A DNA stretch of 64,000 nucleotides from JACMRI01 sp043778625 (lineage in GTDB: Bacteria; Bacteroidota; Bacteroidia; UBA4408), in NCBI GenBank assembly GCA_043778625.1, contig JAYWFU010000093.1, forward strand, positions 1 to 64,000. Direction: 5' to 3'. The position numbers were made by a program, and so were the translations under genes. The notes beneath the pieces are model-generated. The model had not been told where the DNA came from. It saw nothing but the letters and a program-made list of their open reading frames with translations, and made no database searches. Below are positions 52,201 through 60,649 of this stretch, piece by piece; the stretch's first letter is position 1, and the number at the start of each line of letters is the position of its first letter.

Positions 52201-53679
52201 ATGGAAAAGTTTGATTTATGTGTAATAGGAGGCGGACCTTCGGGCTATGCTGCAGCAATGCGTGCGTTAGATTTTAAGAAAAAAGTACTACTCATTGAAA
52301 AAGAAAAACTAGGTGGTGCGGGGCTTTATAACGGGGCATTGTGGAGCAAAACCATGTGGGAATACTCGCAACGAGTAGCCGCCATACGCCAAGCTGTGCC
52401 TACCTACGAAGTAAGTTATGCCAATGTTAAGCAACAACTGGAAGACGCCTTGTTAGAGCGTGGTGGACAAATGCAACGCCACACACAATTACTCGAGGAA
52501 AGAAATAACGCTACACAGGGATTAACGTTTATAAAAGGTACGGGCAAACTTATTACCGCTAATACAATTGAGGTGCAAAACAGTCTAGTTAAATTTGAAG
52601 TAGAAGCCACCTATACTCTACTTGCCACAGGTAGCCGACCACGTAAACTCGATCATATTAATATTGACGAACAGACTATTTGCACGAGCGATGGTGTAAA
52701 TAATTTTGAGGACTTTCCATCAAGCCTTGTAATATTAGGCGCAGGTGTGGTAGGGTGCGAGTTTGCTACCATTTTTAGCAATTTTGGAAAAACAAAAGTA
52801 TATTTAATTGATAAGGCTGATAGAATTTTACCTTTTGAGGACGAAGATGTATCAAGCACTGTAACCGAAAATTTAGAAAAGAACGGTGTGGTAATTCACA
52901 AAAATAGTAGCCTTGTACGTATGGAAATTAAAAACGGTAGGGTAGAATATGAATTAGCCTATACCGATGGTCGCCGTGAAATATTAACCGTAGATAAGGC
53001 CCTTGTATCAGTAGGGCGTGTGGGTAATATTGAAAACATTGGTCTTGAAGAGGTAGGTGTAACCATAAGCCCCAAGCAAAACATACAAGACAGCGACACG
53101 CAAACCAACATACCTAACATATATGTAGCAGGCGACCTTACCAGCCAAATGGCACTAGTGCATGTGGGCGAGCGTGAGGCTAGGCACGCCGTGGTGCGTA
53201 TGTTTGGCAAGGTTGCAAAACCTATTGAATATGGTAACATTAGCACCATAATGTTTTTAAACCCTGAAGTAGCAAGCGTAGGTATGGGGCAAGACGAAGC
53301 AAAAAATAAAAATGTACCCGTTAAAATTGTTAAGCTCGACTACTCGTTAATAGCACGTGCAATAGCCATGCGCAAAACCAAAGGTTTTTTTAAAATTATT
53401 GTAAGCAATGATAAGGAAATGAAAATACTAGGAATGCGTGCCGTGGGAGAGCATGCTAGTAGTGCCATACAGGCCATTGCTTATTTAATGTACACTAACC
53501 AAGGTATTGAGGATTTAGCAAACATGATGCACCCTCACCCCTCAATTATCGAAGGCATACAGGAGTGCTTGCGTATGTTGCTCAAAAAATCAATTTACAA
53601 ACCCTCAGTGTTTAAAGATAAACTACAGGCTTTTAGCTGTGTTAATGGCTACTGTACACCTATTGAGTTTATTGATTAG
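52201..53679 (+). CDS. Dihydrolipoamide-dehydrogenase-like flavoprotein without the redox Cys pair
   Basis: 492 residues with the full pyridine nucleotide-disulfide oxidoreductase architecture: FAD motif VIGGGPSGYAAAMRAL, NAD motif VILGAGVVGCEFATIF, NIYVAGDLTSQMALVHVGE and a dimerisation domain (NPEVASVGMGQDEAKN). At the redox site, where Lpd has GG-x-CLNVGC-x-PSK, it reads GGAGLYNGALWSK (38-50): both Cys are replaced (Gly41, Ala46). The C-terminal catalytic His region is HPHPSIIEGIQECL. It cannot cycle a disulfide and may instead be a diaphorase or transhydrogenase-like enzyme. Confidence 0.9.
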   Translation: MEKFDLCVIGGGPSGYAAAMRALDFKKKVLLIEKEKLGGAGLYNGALWSKTMWEYSQRVAAIRQAVPTYEVSYANVKQQLEDALLERGGQMQRHTQLLEERNNATQGLTFIKGTGKLITANTIEVQNSLVKFEVEATYTLLATGSRPRKLDHINIDEQTICTSDGVNNFEDFPSSLVILGAGVVGCEFATIFSNFGKTKVYLIDKADRILPFEDEDVSSTVTENLEKNGVVIHKNSSLVRMEIKNGRVEYELAYTDGRREILTVDKALVSVGRVGNIENIGLEEVGVTISPKQNIQDSDTQTNIPNIYVAGDLTSQMALVHVGEREARHAVVRMFGKVAKPIEYGNISTIMFLNPEVASVGMGQDEAKNKNVPVKIVKLDYSLIARAIAMRKTKGFFKIIVSNDKEMKILGMRAVGEHASSAIQAIAYLMYTNQGIEDLANMMHPHPSIIEGIQECLRMLLKKSIYKPSVFKDKLQAFSCVNGYCTPIEFID

Positions 53680-53729
53680 AGCAAACAAAAACAATCATAG
53701 CTCTATGTATACTTTTATCTAAATAACTG

Positions 53730-55253
53730 TTACGCTATATTATTTATTAAGCTAATCCCACTCATTTCGGTAGGTTGCGGCACTTGCATTAGTTGTAATA
53801 TAGTAGGAGCCACATCTGCCAATCGTCCGCTGTTTATGTGGGTGTAATTAGTGTTTACAGCTAGTATAGGCACAAGGTTAGTACTATGTGCAGTGTTGGG
53901 TGTGCCGTTAGGGTTTATCATATAATCAGCATTGCCGTGGTCGGCTATTATTATACAGGCATAATTATTTTCAATAGCCACGGTTACTAATTGTTCTAGG
54001 CATTTATCTACTGTAGCTATTGCTTTTTGTACGGCACTGTATACGCCTGTATGACCTACCATATCAGGGTTAGCGTAGTTTAGGCAAATAAAATCGGGGG
54101 CGTTGTTACGTATGTAATTAGTGGCTTGTGTAGTTATTTCGTTAGCACTCATTTCGGGTTGTAAGTCGTAAGTAGCTACTTTGACTGAGGGTACTACAAT
54201 GCGCTCCTCGCCTGTAAACACAGCTTCTCTACCCCCATTAAAAAAAAACGTAACGTGCGGATATTTTTCTGTTTCGGCAATGCGCAATTGTGTTTTGTTA
54301 TGCGTTGCTAATACTTCGCCTAGGGTGTTTTGTAAGTTGTTTTTAGTGTACACTACATTTATGTTTTTGTAACTTTCGCTATAGTTGGTAAACGTAACAT
54401 AGTGTAGCGGTATGGTTTTCATACCAAAGTCTGTATTGTTGGTCTGCGTAAGTACTTCGGTTATTTCACGGCAACGGTCAGTTCTAAAATTAAAACAAAT
54501 TACGGCATCGTTTTCTTTTATGCAAGCCTCGTTAGTAAGGTTTGCGTTAATTATTGGCAATAAAAATTCGTCGGTAACACCATCATTATACGACGCCTTA
54601 ATACTTGCTAACACATCGTTACTCATAGTACCCGTGCGTGCGGTTAGCGCGTTATACGCCACCTGCACACGTTCCCAACGCTTATCTCTATCCATAGCAT
54701 AATAACGCCCTGCAACAGTAGCTAACTGTATAGGGGTGTGTTGTATAGCTTGTAATAGCTCAGTAATAAATGCGTGCGCACTTTTAGGGTCAGTGTCGCG
54801 CCCATCGGTAAATGCGTGTATATACACGTTGGTTAGCCCGCTAGTTGCAATTAGTTTACACAATGCTTTTAGGTGTGTAATATGCGAGTGCACTCCTCCA
54901 TCGCTTACCAACCCCATTATGTGCAATGCATTGTTAGTGTTGGCTTTGCAGTAGGCTATGGCATTTAATAAAACAGGGTTTTTATAAAAAGTTTCATTAT
55001 CAATAGCCTCATTAATTTTTGCTAACTCTTGGTACACCACACGCCCAGCGCCAATGTTGAGGTGCCCTACTTCGCTATTGCCCATTTGCCCTTGTGGCAA
55101 GCCTACATCATAGCCAAATGTTTTAAGTGTAGCGTTAGGATAGTTGGCTTTTAAACTAGTGTAGAATGGTGTTGGAGTGTTAGCAATAGCATCGCTTGCG
55201 CTACCATTACCACAGCCCCAACCATCTAATATTATCAATGCTGTTTTTTGCAT
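53730..55253 (-). CDS. gpmI: 2,3-bisphosphoglycerate-independent phosphoglycerate mutase
   Basis: 507 residues from MQKTALIILDGWGC; an upstream in-frame Met at 55286 overlaps the neighbouring gene and is not supported. The catalytic Ser60 lies in GQMGNSEVGHLNIGAGRVVY; other metal ligands are in DGWG and CIIIADHGNADYM. It interconverts 3- and 2-phosphoglycerate with two manganese ions in glycolysis. The length is normal. It follows the DUF4294 gene by 13 bases on the same strand. Confidence 0.95.
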   Translation of the reverse strand: MQKTALIILDGWGCGNGSASDAIANTPTPFYTSLKANYPNATLKTFGYDVGLPQGQMGNSEVGHLNIGAGRVVYQELAKINEAIDNETFYKNPVLLNAIAYCKANTNNALHIMGLVSDGGVHSHITHLKALCKLIATSGLTNVYIHAFTDGRDTDPKSAHAFITELLQAIQHTPIQLATVAGRYYAMDRDKRWERVQVAYNALTARTGTMSNDVLASIKASYNDGVTDEFLLPIINANLTNEACIKENDAVICFNFRTDRCREITEVLTQTNNTDFGMKTIPLHYVTFTNYSESYKNINVVYTKNNLQNTLGEVLATHNKTQLRIAETEKYPHVTFFFNGGREAVFTGEERIVVPSVKVATYDLQPEMSANEITTQATNYIRNNAPDFICLNYANPDMVGHTGVYSAVQKAIATVDKCLEQLVTVAIENNYACIIIADHGNADYMINPNGTPNTAHSTNLVPILAVNTNYTHINSGRLADVAPTILQLMQVPQPTEMSGISLINNIA

Positions 55254-55266
55254 AAAATAGGGGTGT

Positions 55267-55902
55267 TTATATTTTTCCGTTTTCAATCAATCGTACAATT
55301 TCTTCTACTTGTTTGTCGTCGCCATCGGGTTCATATTTAGCTTTTAAATCGTTGCCAAATACCACGGCTAATGCTTGCCAAAACGTAGCACTCATTTTTC
55401 CACGCAGCTCCTTTACCAGTGTATATGAGGTGTTGCCAGTTTCTCTATCAATTAATTTTAATAAAATACGCCCTTGTGTTACGGTTAGGTTTTTTAAATC
55501 TTTCTCAAACTCCTTACGCATTTCGTCCTCTACTTTTTTCATCACACGGTGTTTTTCCTCCTCGCTTTTTACGCCCACCAACAGGGTATTGTATTCTTTC
55601 ATTTTTTTGCCTGCAATTTTTGCAAATGGCAACGCAATTTTTACGTTATGCACCAAACGATTGTAGCGCATTTTTTGTATAAAGTTTTTAAACGTTCTAT
55701 CATCTACACACCATACTGCCCTGCGAATATATACTATGGGTATAGTGTCGCCATCTACCACAGTTGCGTAGCAGCGTATGCCTTTAGGTACAGTTATTTG
55801 TGGGGTAGTTTGCGTAACAGGTTTTTTAGCCTTAGCCTTGTTTTTAGTGCCTTGCGCTTGAGCAATGCTTGCTAGTAAAACAAAGGCGACTAAAAGTTTC
55901 AT
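55267..55902 (-). CDS. DUF4294 periplasmic protein
   Basis: 211 residues from the ATG at 55902, giving a proper signal peptide (MKLLVAFVLLASIAQAQ); the longer frame adds a non-signal leader. A Lys-rich linker precedes the DUF4294 region (VDGDTIPIVYIRRAVWCVDD, MRYNRLVHNVKIALPFAKIA, VEDEMRKEFEKDLKNLTV, TFWQALAVVFGNDLKAKYE). The family is confined to Bacteroidota and its function is unknown. Its position beside gpmI gives no clear hint. Confidence 0.85.
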   Translation of the reverse strand: MKLLVAFVLLASIAQAQGTKNKAKAKKPVTQTTPQITVPKGIRCYATVVDGDTIPIVYIRRAVWCVDDRTFKNFIQKMRYNRLVHNVKIALPFAKIAGKKMKEYNTLLVGVKSEEEKHRVMKKVEDEMRKEFEKDLKNLTVTQGRILLKLIDRETGNTSYTLVKELRGKMSATFWQALAVVFGNDLKAKYEPDGDDKQVEEIVRLIENGKI

Positions 55903-56057
55903 GGTAATTTGTAAGTTTAAAATAAGTTTAGTTTTTTTGATAATTCTTAAGCGAAAATTCAATTATAGTGCCAAGGTAATATTTATAACTTTTTTGTAAT
56001 AAATTCGTGCATTCAAATTAACATAAAATTTTTATTTAAACAAATACATTCCTCACA

Positions 56058-57686
56058 ATGAATACTGATATTGAATTTAATACCAACGAAGATAGCTATC
56101 GTCAGCTAATGGTAACGCTTAATCAAAAACTCGAAAAAGTATATTTGGGCGGAGGTGAAAAACGTATTGCTAAGTTAAAAGCCGAAGGCAAAATGACGGC
56201 GAGAGAGCGTGTAAAATTTTTGTTAGATGATAATAAATCACAAGTAGAAATAGGTGCTTTTGTTGGTGATGGTATGTACGAAGAGCACGGCGGTTGCCCA
56301 AGCGGAGGGGTGGTTATTGTAATGGGTTATATTAAAGGGCGTCAATGTTTGGTTGTGGCTAACGATGCTACAATTAAGGCAGGAGCATGGTTCCCTATTA
56401 CGGCTAAAAAGAATTTGCGCGCACAAGAAATAGCCATGGAAAACCGCTTACCTATTGTGTATTTGGTAGATAGTGCAGGCGTATATTTACCTTTGCAAGA
56501 CGAAATATTTCCTGATAAGGAACACTTTGGGCGTATTTTTAGAAACAATGCCGTAATGAGCAGTATGGGCATAGTGCAAATAGCCGCTGTAATGGGCAGT
56601 TGTGTAGCAGGTGGGGCGTACTTACCCATAATGAGCGACGAAGCCATGATTGTAGATAAAACGGGCAGTATATTTTTAGCAGGTTCGTACTTGGTAAAAT
56701 CAGCCATTGGCGAAACTATTGATAACGAAACTCTTGGCGGAGCAACTACACACTGCGAAATATCAGGTGTTACCGATAATAAGTGCGCTAACGACATGGA
56801 ATGCTTAACTAAAATAAAAAACATATTTGATAAGCTTGGTGTGTTTGAAAATGCAGGATTCAACCGTATAAAACCTACTTTGCCAGCCCGTAATATACAA
56901 GATGTTACTGGTATATTTAACCGAGACAAAGGTTACGAAGTACGTGATATTATTGCTTGCTTAGCCGATAATAGTGAGTTTGATGAATACAAAGAGGGCT
57001 ATGGACAATCCATAGTATGTGGTACGGCACGTGTAGATGGCTGGGCAGTAGGCATTGTTGCCAATCAGCGTAAGGTGGTAAAAAGTAAAAAAGGCGAGAT
57101 GCAATTTGGTGGAGTTATTTACAGCGACAGCGCTGATAAAGCCGCTCGGTTTATTATGAACTGCAATCAACGCCACATACCATTAGTGTTTTTGCAAGAT
57201 GTAACGGGTTTTATGGTGGGTAGCCGCAGCGAACACGGAGGCATTATTAAAGATGGTGCTAAAATGGTTAATGCTATGGCCAACTCTGTAGTGCCTAAGT
57301 TTACAGTAGTTACAGGTAATTCGTTTGGCGCAGGCAATTATGCAATGTGTGGTAAGGCTTACGACCCTCGCTTAATAGTAGCGTGGCCAAGCGCACAAAT
57401 GGCGGTAATGGGCGCATCAGCTGCCGCTAAAACAATATTGCAAATGCAAGTAGCAGGCTTAAAAACGCAAGGCAAAGAAATTACGCCCGAGGACGAAACG
57501 GCACTCCTCAAAAAAATAACCGATAACTATAATCGACAAATGTTGCCGTACTATGCGGCATCGCGCCTGTGGGTGGACGCTATAATTAACCCAATAGATA
57601 CACGCACTTGGATAAGCATGGGTATTGAAGCCGCTAATAACAACCCAATAAAGCAGGCGTATAATGTGGGGGTAATTCAAACCTAG
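56058..57686 (+). CDS. Acyl-CoA carboxylase beta subunit (methylcrotonoyl-CoA type)
   Basis: 542 residues, two crotonase-like carboxyltransferase halves. GKMTARERVKFLLDD, VANDATIKAGAWFPITAKKN, YLVDSAGVYLPLQDEIFPDK and MGSCVAGGAYLPIMSDEAMI are closest to the 3-methylcrotonoyl-CoA carboxylase beta group; VTGFMVGSRSEHGGIIKDGA is in the second half. It transfers carboxyl from biotin to the acyl-CoA. The biotin-carrying alpha subunit is not in the window. Leucine dehydrogenase upstream supports a leucine-degradation role. Confidence 0.9.
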   Translation: MNTDIEFNTNEDSYRQLMVTLNQKLEKVYLGGGEKRIAKLKAEGKMTARERVKFLLDDNKSQVEIGAFVGDGMYEEHGGCPSGGVVIVMGYIKGRQCLVVANDATIKAGAWFPITAKKNLRAQEIAMENRLPIVYLVDSAGVYLPLQDEIFPDKEHFGRIFRNNAVMSSMGIVQIAAVMGSCVAGGAYLPIMSDEAMIVDKTGSIFLAGSYLVKSAIGETIDNETLGGATTHCEISGVTDNKCANDMECLTKIKNIFDKLGVFENAGFNRIKPTLPARNIQDVTGIFNRDKGYEVRDIIACLADNSEFDEYKEGYGQSIVCGTARVDGWAVGIVANQRKVVKSKKGEMQFGGVIYSDSADKAARFIMNCNQRHIPLVFLQDVTGFMVGSRSEHGGIIKDGAKMVNAMANSVVPKFTVVTGNSFGAGNYAMCGKAYDPRLIVAWPSAQMAVMGASAAAKTILQMQVAGLKTQGKEITPEDETALLKKITDNYNRQMLPYYAASRLWVDAIINPIDTRTWISMGIEAANNNPIKQAYNVGVIQT

Positions 57687-57726
57687 TTTGTACCGCACGA
57701 GCAAACAGATAATTACGATAAAATAA

Positions 57727-57757
57727 TTTGCTCACTCCCGCAATTAAACTATTTTTG
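57727..57757 (+). promoter_or_regulatory. Consensus promoter of the siaB-siaC pair
   Basis: TTTG (57727-57730), exactly 19 bases, then TATTTTTG (57750-57757): a full match to TTTG-N19-TAnnTTTG. It ends 9 bases before the ATG, so the leader is very short. Confidence 0.7.
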
Positions 57758-57766
57758 TAATACGCA

Positions 57767-58321
57767 ATGAAAAACTCATCAACCGATATATACAGTTTGT
57801 ACGACAATTTAGCTACTAAAAACGTAGTGTTAAACTATGTTGGATTATTTAATTTTAATATTTCCAATAATTTATTAATTATGTTTAAAAAACATGTTAA
57901 TCAGTTTAATATTAAGCTTGTTTCAAAAAAGAAACTATATAATATTATGGTGGAAGCGTTAGATAATGTGTGTAAGCACAATGCCCCACCAATTATTGAA
58001 AATAGCCCGTTAGGAATGTTTTTTTTAGAACATGACAAAAGTGTATTTACACTAACTACTGGTAACTTAATGCTAACCACTAATGTAGCTAATGTTACCA
58101 AAAAACTGGAACTAACTAATAGTTTAGATATTGATGAGCTAAAACAAAATTATAAAGACAGTATTGTAAACGGAACAATATCAGAGCAAGGTACAGCAGG
58201 AATTGGTTTTTTTGATATGTGTTTAAAGTCAGGTAATAAATTAGAATATTCGTTTAATAAAGTAGATGATACGCATCATTTTTTTACATTAAAAATAAAA
58301 ATTACTACCGAAAAAAATTAA
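57767..58321 (+). CDS. SiaB-family protein kinase
   Basis: 184 residues with an HATPase-like fold: an N-box-like segment MVEALDNVCKHN and a glycine-rich GTAGIGFFDMCLKSG. This is the SiaB/DUF6272 pattern. In Pseudomonas, SiaB phosphorylates SiaC, and the SiaA phosphatase reverses it, to control a diguanylate cyclase. Here only B and C are adjacent (4 bases apart). Cytoplasmic. Confidence 0.8.
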   Translation: MKNSSTDIYSLYDNLATKNVVLNYVGLFNFNISNNLLIMFKKHVNQFNIKLVSKKKLYNIMVEALDNVCKHNAPPIIENSPLGMFFLEHDKSVFTLTTGNLMLTTNVANVTKKLELTNSLDIDELKQNYKDSIVNGTISEQGTAGIGFFDMCLKSGNKLEYSFNKVDDTHHFFTLKIKITTEKN

Positions 58322-58325
58322 TAAA

Positions 58326-58730
58326 ATGCTGAGCGATTTAATCATAGATAAAACCGAATATACTCCTGCAGTATTTTTTAGCACAACCGCAACCAACTTC
58401 AGTATCGTTGGTGAGGCTCGTCCTGAAAATGCAGGTAAATTTTTTGAGCCTATTATAGCTTGGTTAAAGCATTTTTGCGAAGATGCCCACAACGTACCCG
58501 CATTTAAAACAGATAAAAACATAATAATGCGCTTTGAGTTAGATTATTTTAACTCCTCATCAATAAAGTATTTGTACGATGTGCTCAAGCAATTAGAGTT
58601 TTTAAGCTCGTACGTAGCTAAGTTAGATGTGGTGTGGGCTTATGAAGCAAGCGACGAAGATATGTACGAAAACGGAGTAGAGTTTTCGAAAATAATAGGG
58701 GTAAATTTTATATTTGAAAAACGAGTTTAG
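58326..58730 (+). CDS. SiaC-family regulatory phosphoprotein (DUF1987)
   Basis: 134 residues. The fold resembles anti-sigma-factor antagonists: IDKTEYTPAVFFSTTATNFS, SIVGEARPENAGKFFEPIIA, MRFELDYFNSSSIKYLYDVL. The FNSSS segment aligns with the phosphorylated Thr/Ser site of SiaC. It is the expected substrate of the kinase encoded just upstream. Its target is unknown here, since no diguanylate cyclase is nearby. The gene's stop lies inside a terminator hairpin. Confidence 0.85.
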   Translation: MLSDLIIDKTEYTPAVFFSTTATNFSIVGEARPENAGKFFEPIIAWLKHFCEDAHNVPAFKTDKNIIMRFELDYFNSSSIKYLYDVLKQLEFLSSYVAKLDVVWAYEASDEDMYENGVEFSKIIGVNFIFEKRV

Positions 58731-58757
58731 TTAATAGAACTAAGCTCGTTTTTTTTT
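58718..58757. terminator. Bidirectional terminator overlapping the siaC stop codon
   Basis: AACGAGTTTAGTT pairs with AACTAAGCTCGTT (one mismatch), with A and T runs on both sides. It serves the siaC gene and the convergent hydrolase gene. Confidence 0.85.
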
Positions 58758-59526
58758 AATTAAATTTACCCAATATAAGTTTGCACAATTCGTTAGGAGC
58801 CTCTAAGTTTATGGTATGTCCCACGTTTGGTAATATTACATAATTGCTGTTAGCTATGTTAGCATGTACTTCGTTGCTTAGGTAGGTGGGTAATAAGGTG
58901 TCTTTTTGCCCCTGTACAATTAATGTTGGTGCTGTTATGTTTCTCAGTTCTGTTCTGTAATCTTTGCGGTGTAGTGTAGCCATCATTAATTTTACAATAA
59001 ACTCAGCTTGTTCGCTCATTTCTTCCATACGCGCTGCTTTTAAGGCATCGATAGGAATTAATGGTTTAGCAAAAAAATCATCACTAAATACGTAGGGTAG
59101 CATTACGTCTAGCATTAGTTTGTAACCACCATATTTTAAGGCGTTAAACCAACTTAGTTCAATGGCATTAAATAGTGGAGTTTTGTGTGCAAATGTAGCT
59201 ACTAGCACTAACCCCGAAAGCTCAGCAGGGTACTTAACCGCAAAATGTTGTGCAACCATGCTCCCATACGATATACCACAAATAATAGGCGCAACAATTT
59301 GTTTGTTTTTTAGTACTTGCTGTACATCGGTTGCGTGGCTATCAAAGTCTTTCCATTCGCCGTCTTTACTTGATTTACCTTGAAAATGAAAGTCTATTAA
59401 TAGTATATTAAATTGCGTACTTAATGTAGGCACCATTAAGCCCCACGCAGCCGTAGTTTGCGTAAGTCCGTTGAGCAATACAATGGTGCGTTGCTTACCG
59501 TTATTAATATATTCGTTGTATAGCAT
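58756..59526 (-). CDS. Alpha/beta hydrolase
   Basis: 256 residues from MLYNEYINNG; a longer frame to 59601 overlaps the upstream gene and is not credible. Fold motifs: IVLLNGLTQTTAAWGLMVPT (oxyanion loop), nucleophile elbow CGISYGSMVAQHFA, Asp in IVQGQKDTLLPTY and His in LPNVGHTINLEAP. Cytoplasmic, with no signal. Substrate unknown; it might hydrolyse an ester or thioester. It lies 7 bases after the PaaE-like reductase gene and is probably co-expressed with it. Confidence 0.85.
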   Translation of the reverse strand: MLYNEYINNGKQRTIVLLNGLTQTTAAWGLMVPTLSTQFNILLIDFHFQGKSSKDGEWKDFDSHATDVQQVLKNKQIVAPIICGISYGSMVAQHFAVKYPAELSGLVLVATFAHKTPLFNAIELSWFNALKYGGYKLMLDVMLPYVFSDDFFAKPLIPIDALKAARMEEMSEQAEFIVKLMMATLHRKDYRTELRNITAPTLIVQGQKDTLLPTYLSNEVHANIANSNYVILPNVGHTINLEAPNELCKLILGKFN

Positions 59527-59533
59527 TAGGGGA

Positions 59534-60592
59534 TTAGTTGCCCTTATCGTAGTTAATGGTAAGGGTAGGTGTTTTGGCAATGCACTGGCACGTAAGCACA
59601 TAGCCTTGTTGCACCTCGTCGTCGAGCAGGGCGTAGTTGGTTATCATGTCGGCTGTGCCTTCAGTAAGCAATGCTCTGCACGTGCAGCAGCTACCGCCTT
59701 GGCAGGCATAGGGTGCATCGTAGCCTGCGTTAAGTACGGCCTCTAGCACTGTTTGGTTGGCACGTAGTGGTATTGATAGCTCTTCACCATCAAGTATAAC
59801 GGTTAATGTAGCATCAACACTTACATTGCTAGGAGCTACAGGAGTGGCTTCAACAGGTGCGCTAAAATATTCAATATATACCGTTTTTTTATCTACTTGT
59901 AATTCTTCTAACGTTTCGCGTACAGCGTCCATCATAGGTGTTGGACCACAAATAAAATAAATGTTATTAGGGTTTGTGCTTAGTGTGTTTGAACTAAACA
60001 ATAGTTTGTTTTTAGCCTTATCTAATCTTCCTCCTACTACTGCATCGGTATTGTTTTCTAACACATGCAGTACTGTTAGTTTGTTGCTATTATTGGTTTG
60101 TAGTGTTGTTAATTCGTTGTTAAACAATGTACTTTGTTCGTCTCTATTGCCATATACTAATGTTAAGGTACTGTTAGGTTCAGTGTGCAATACTGTTTTA
60201 ATTATTGATAGCATTGGTGTAACACCACTTCCGCCAGCAAATAGCACATAGTTTTTTGTATTGTTTGCACTTAATGTAGTGTAAAAATTACCCATTGGAG
60301 GCATTACTTCCACCGATGCCCCAACTTTAAAATTATCATTAATGTAATTACTTGCCTTACCGCCAGTTACACGCTTTACGGCTACACGTAGTTCTCCATC
60401 ATTTACACCACTACAAATACTGTAACTACGGCGCACTTCCTCGCCATTAATATTTAGTTTAAATGTAATGTATTGCCCTTGTATAAACTTAAAATTAGTA
60501 GTGCTGGCGGTAGGTATAGCAATAGCTACGGATACTGCGTCGGGTGTTTCGTTGCGCACATCGGCTATGGTGCAGGTAATAAATTTGCTCAT
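59534..60592 (-). CDS. PaaE-like ferredoxin-NAD(P) reductase with C-terminal 2Fe-2S domain
   Basis: 352 residues. The FAD motif is RRSYSICSG; the nucleotide-binding region has LFAGGSGVTPMLSIIKTVL and YFICGPTPMMDAVRETL. The C-terminal plant-type ferredoxin domain holds its Cys in YACQGGSCCTCRALL and VLTCQC. In the phenylacetate pathway the PaaE subunit feeds electrons to the PaaABC oxygenase; none of those genes is nearby, so the partner is open. It is cytoplasmic and of the usual length. Confidence 0.9.
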   Translation of the reverse strand: MSKFITCTIADVRNETPDAVSVAIAIPTASTTNFKFIQGQYITFKLNINGEEVRRSYSICSGVNDGELRVAVKRVTGGKASNYINDNFKVGASVEVMPPMGNFYTTLSANNTKNYVLFAGGSGVTPMLSIIKTVLHTEPNSTLTLVYGNRDEQSTLFNNELTTLQTNNSNKLTVLHVLENNTDAVVGGRLDKAKNKLLFSSNTLSTNPNNIYFICGPTPMMDAVRETLEELQVDKKTVYIEYFSAPVEATPVAPSNVSVDATLTVILDGEELSIPLRANQTVLEAVLNAGYDAPYACQGGSCCTCRALLTEGTADMITNYALLDDEVQQGYVLTCQCIAKTPTLTINYDKGN

Positions 60593-60649
60593 TGTTATAA
60601 GTAGGTGTGGTTTAGTTATTTTGTGTATTAATGATGTTAAAGTAAACTT

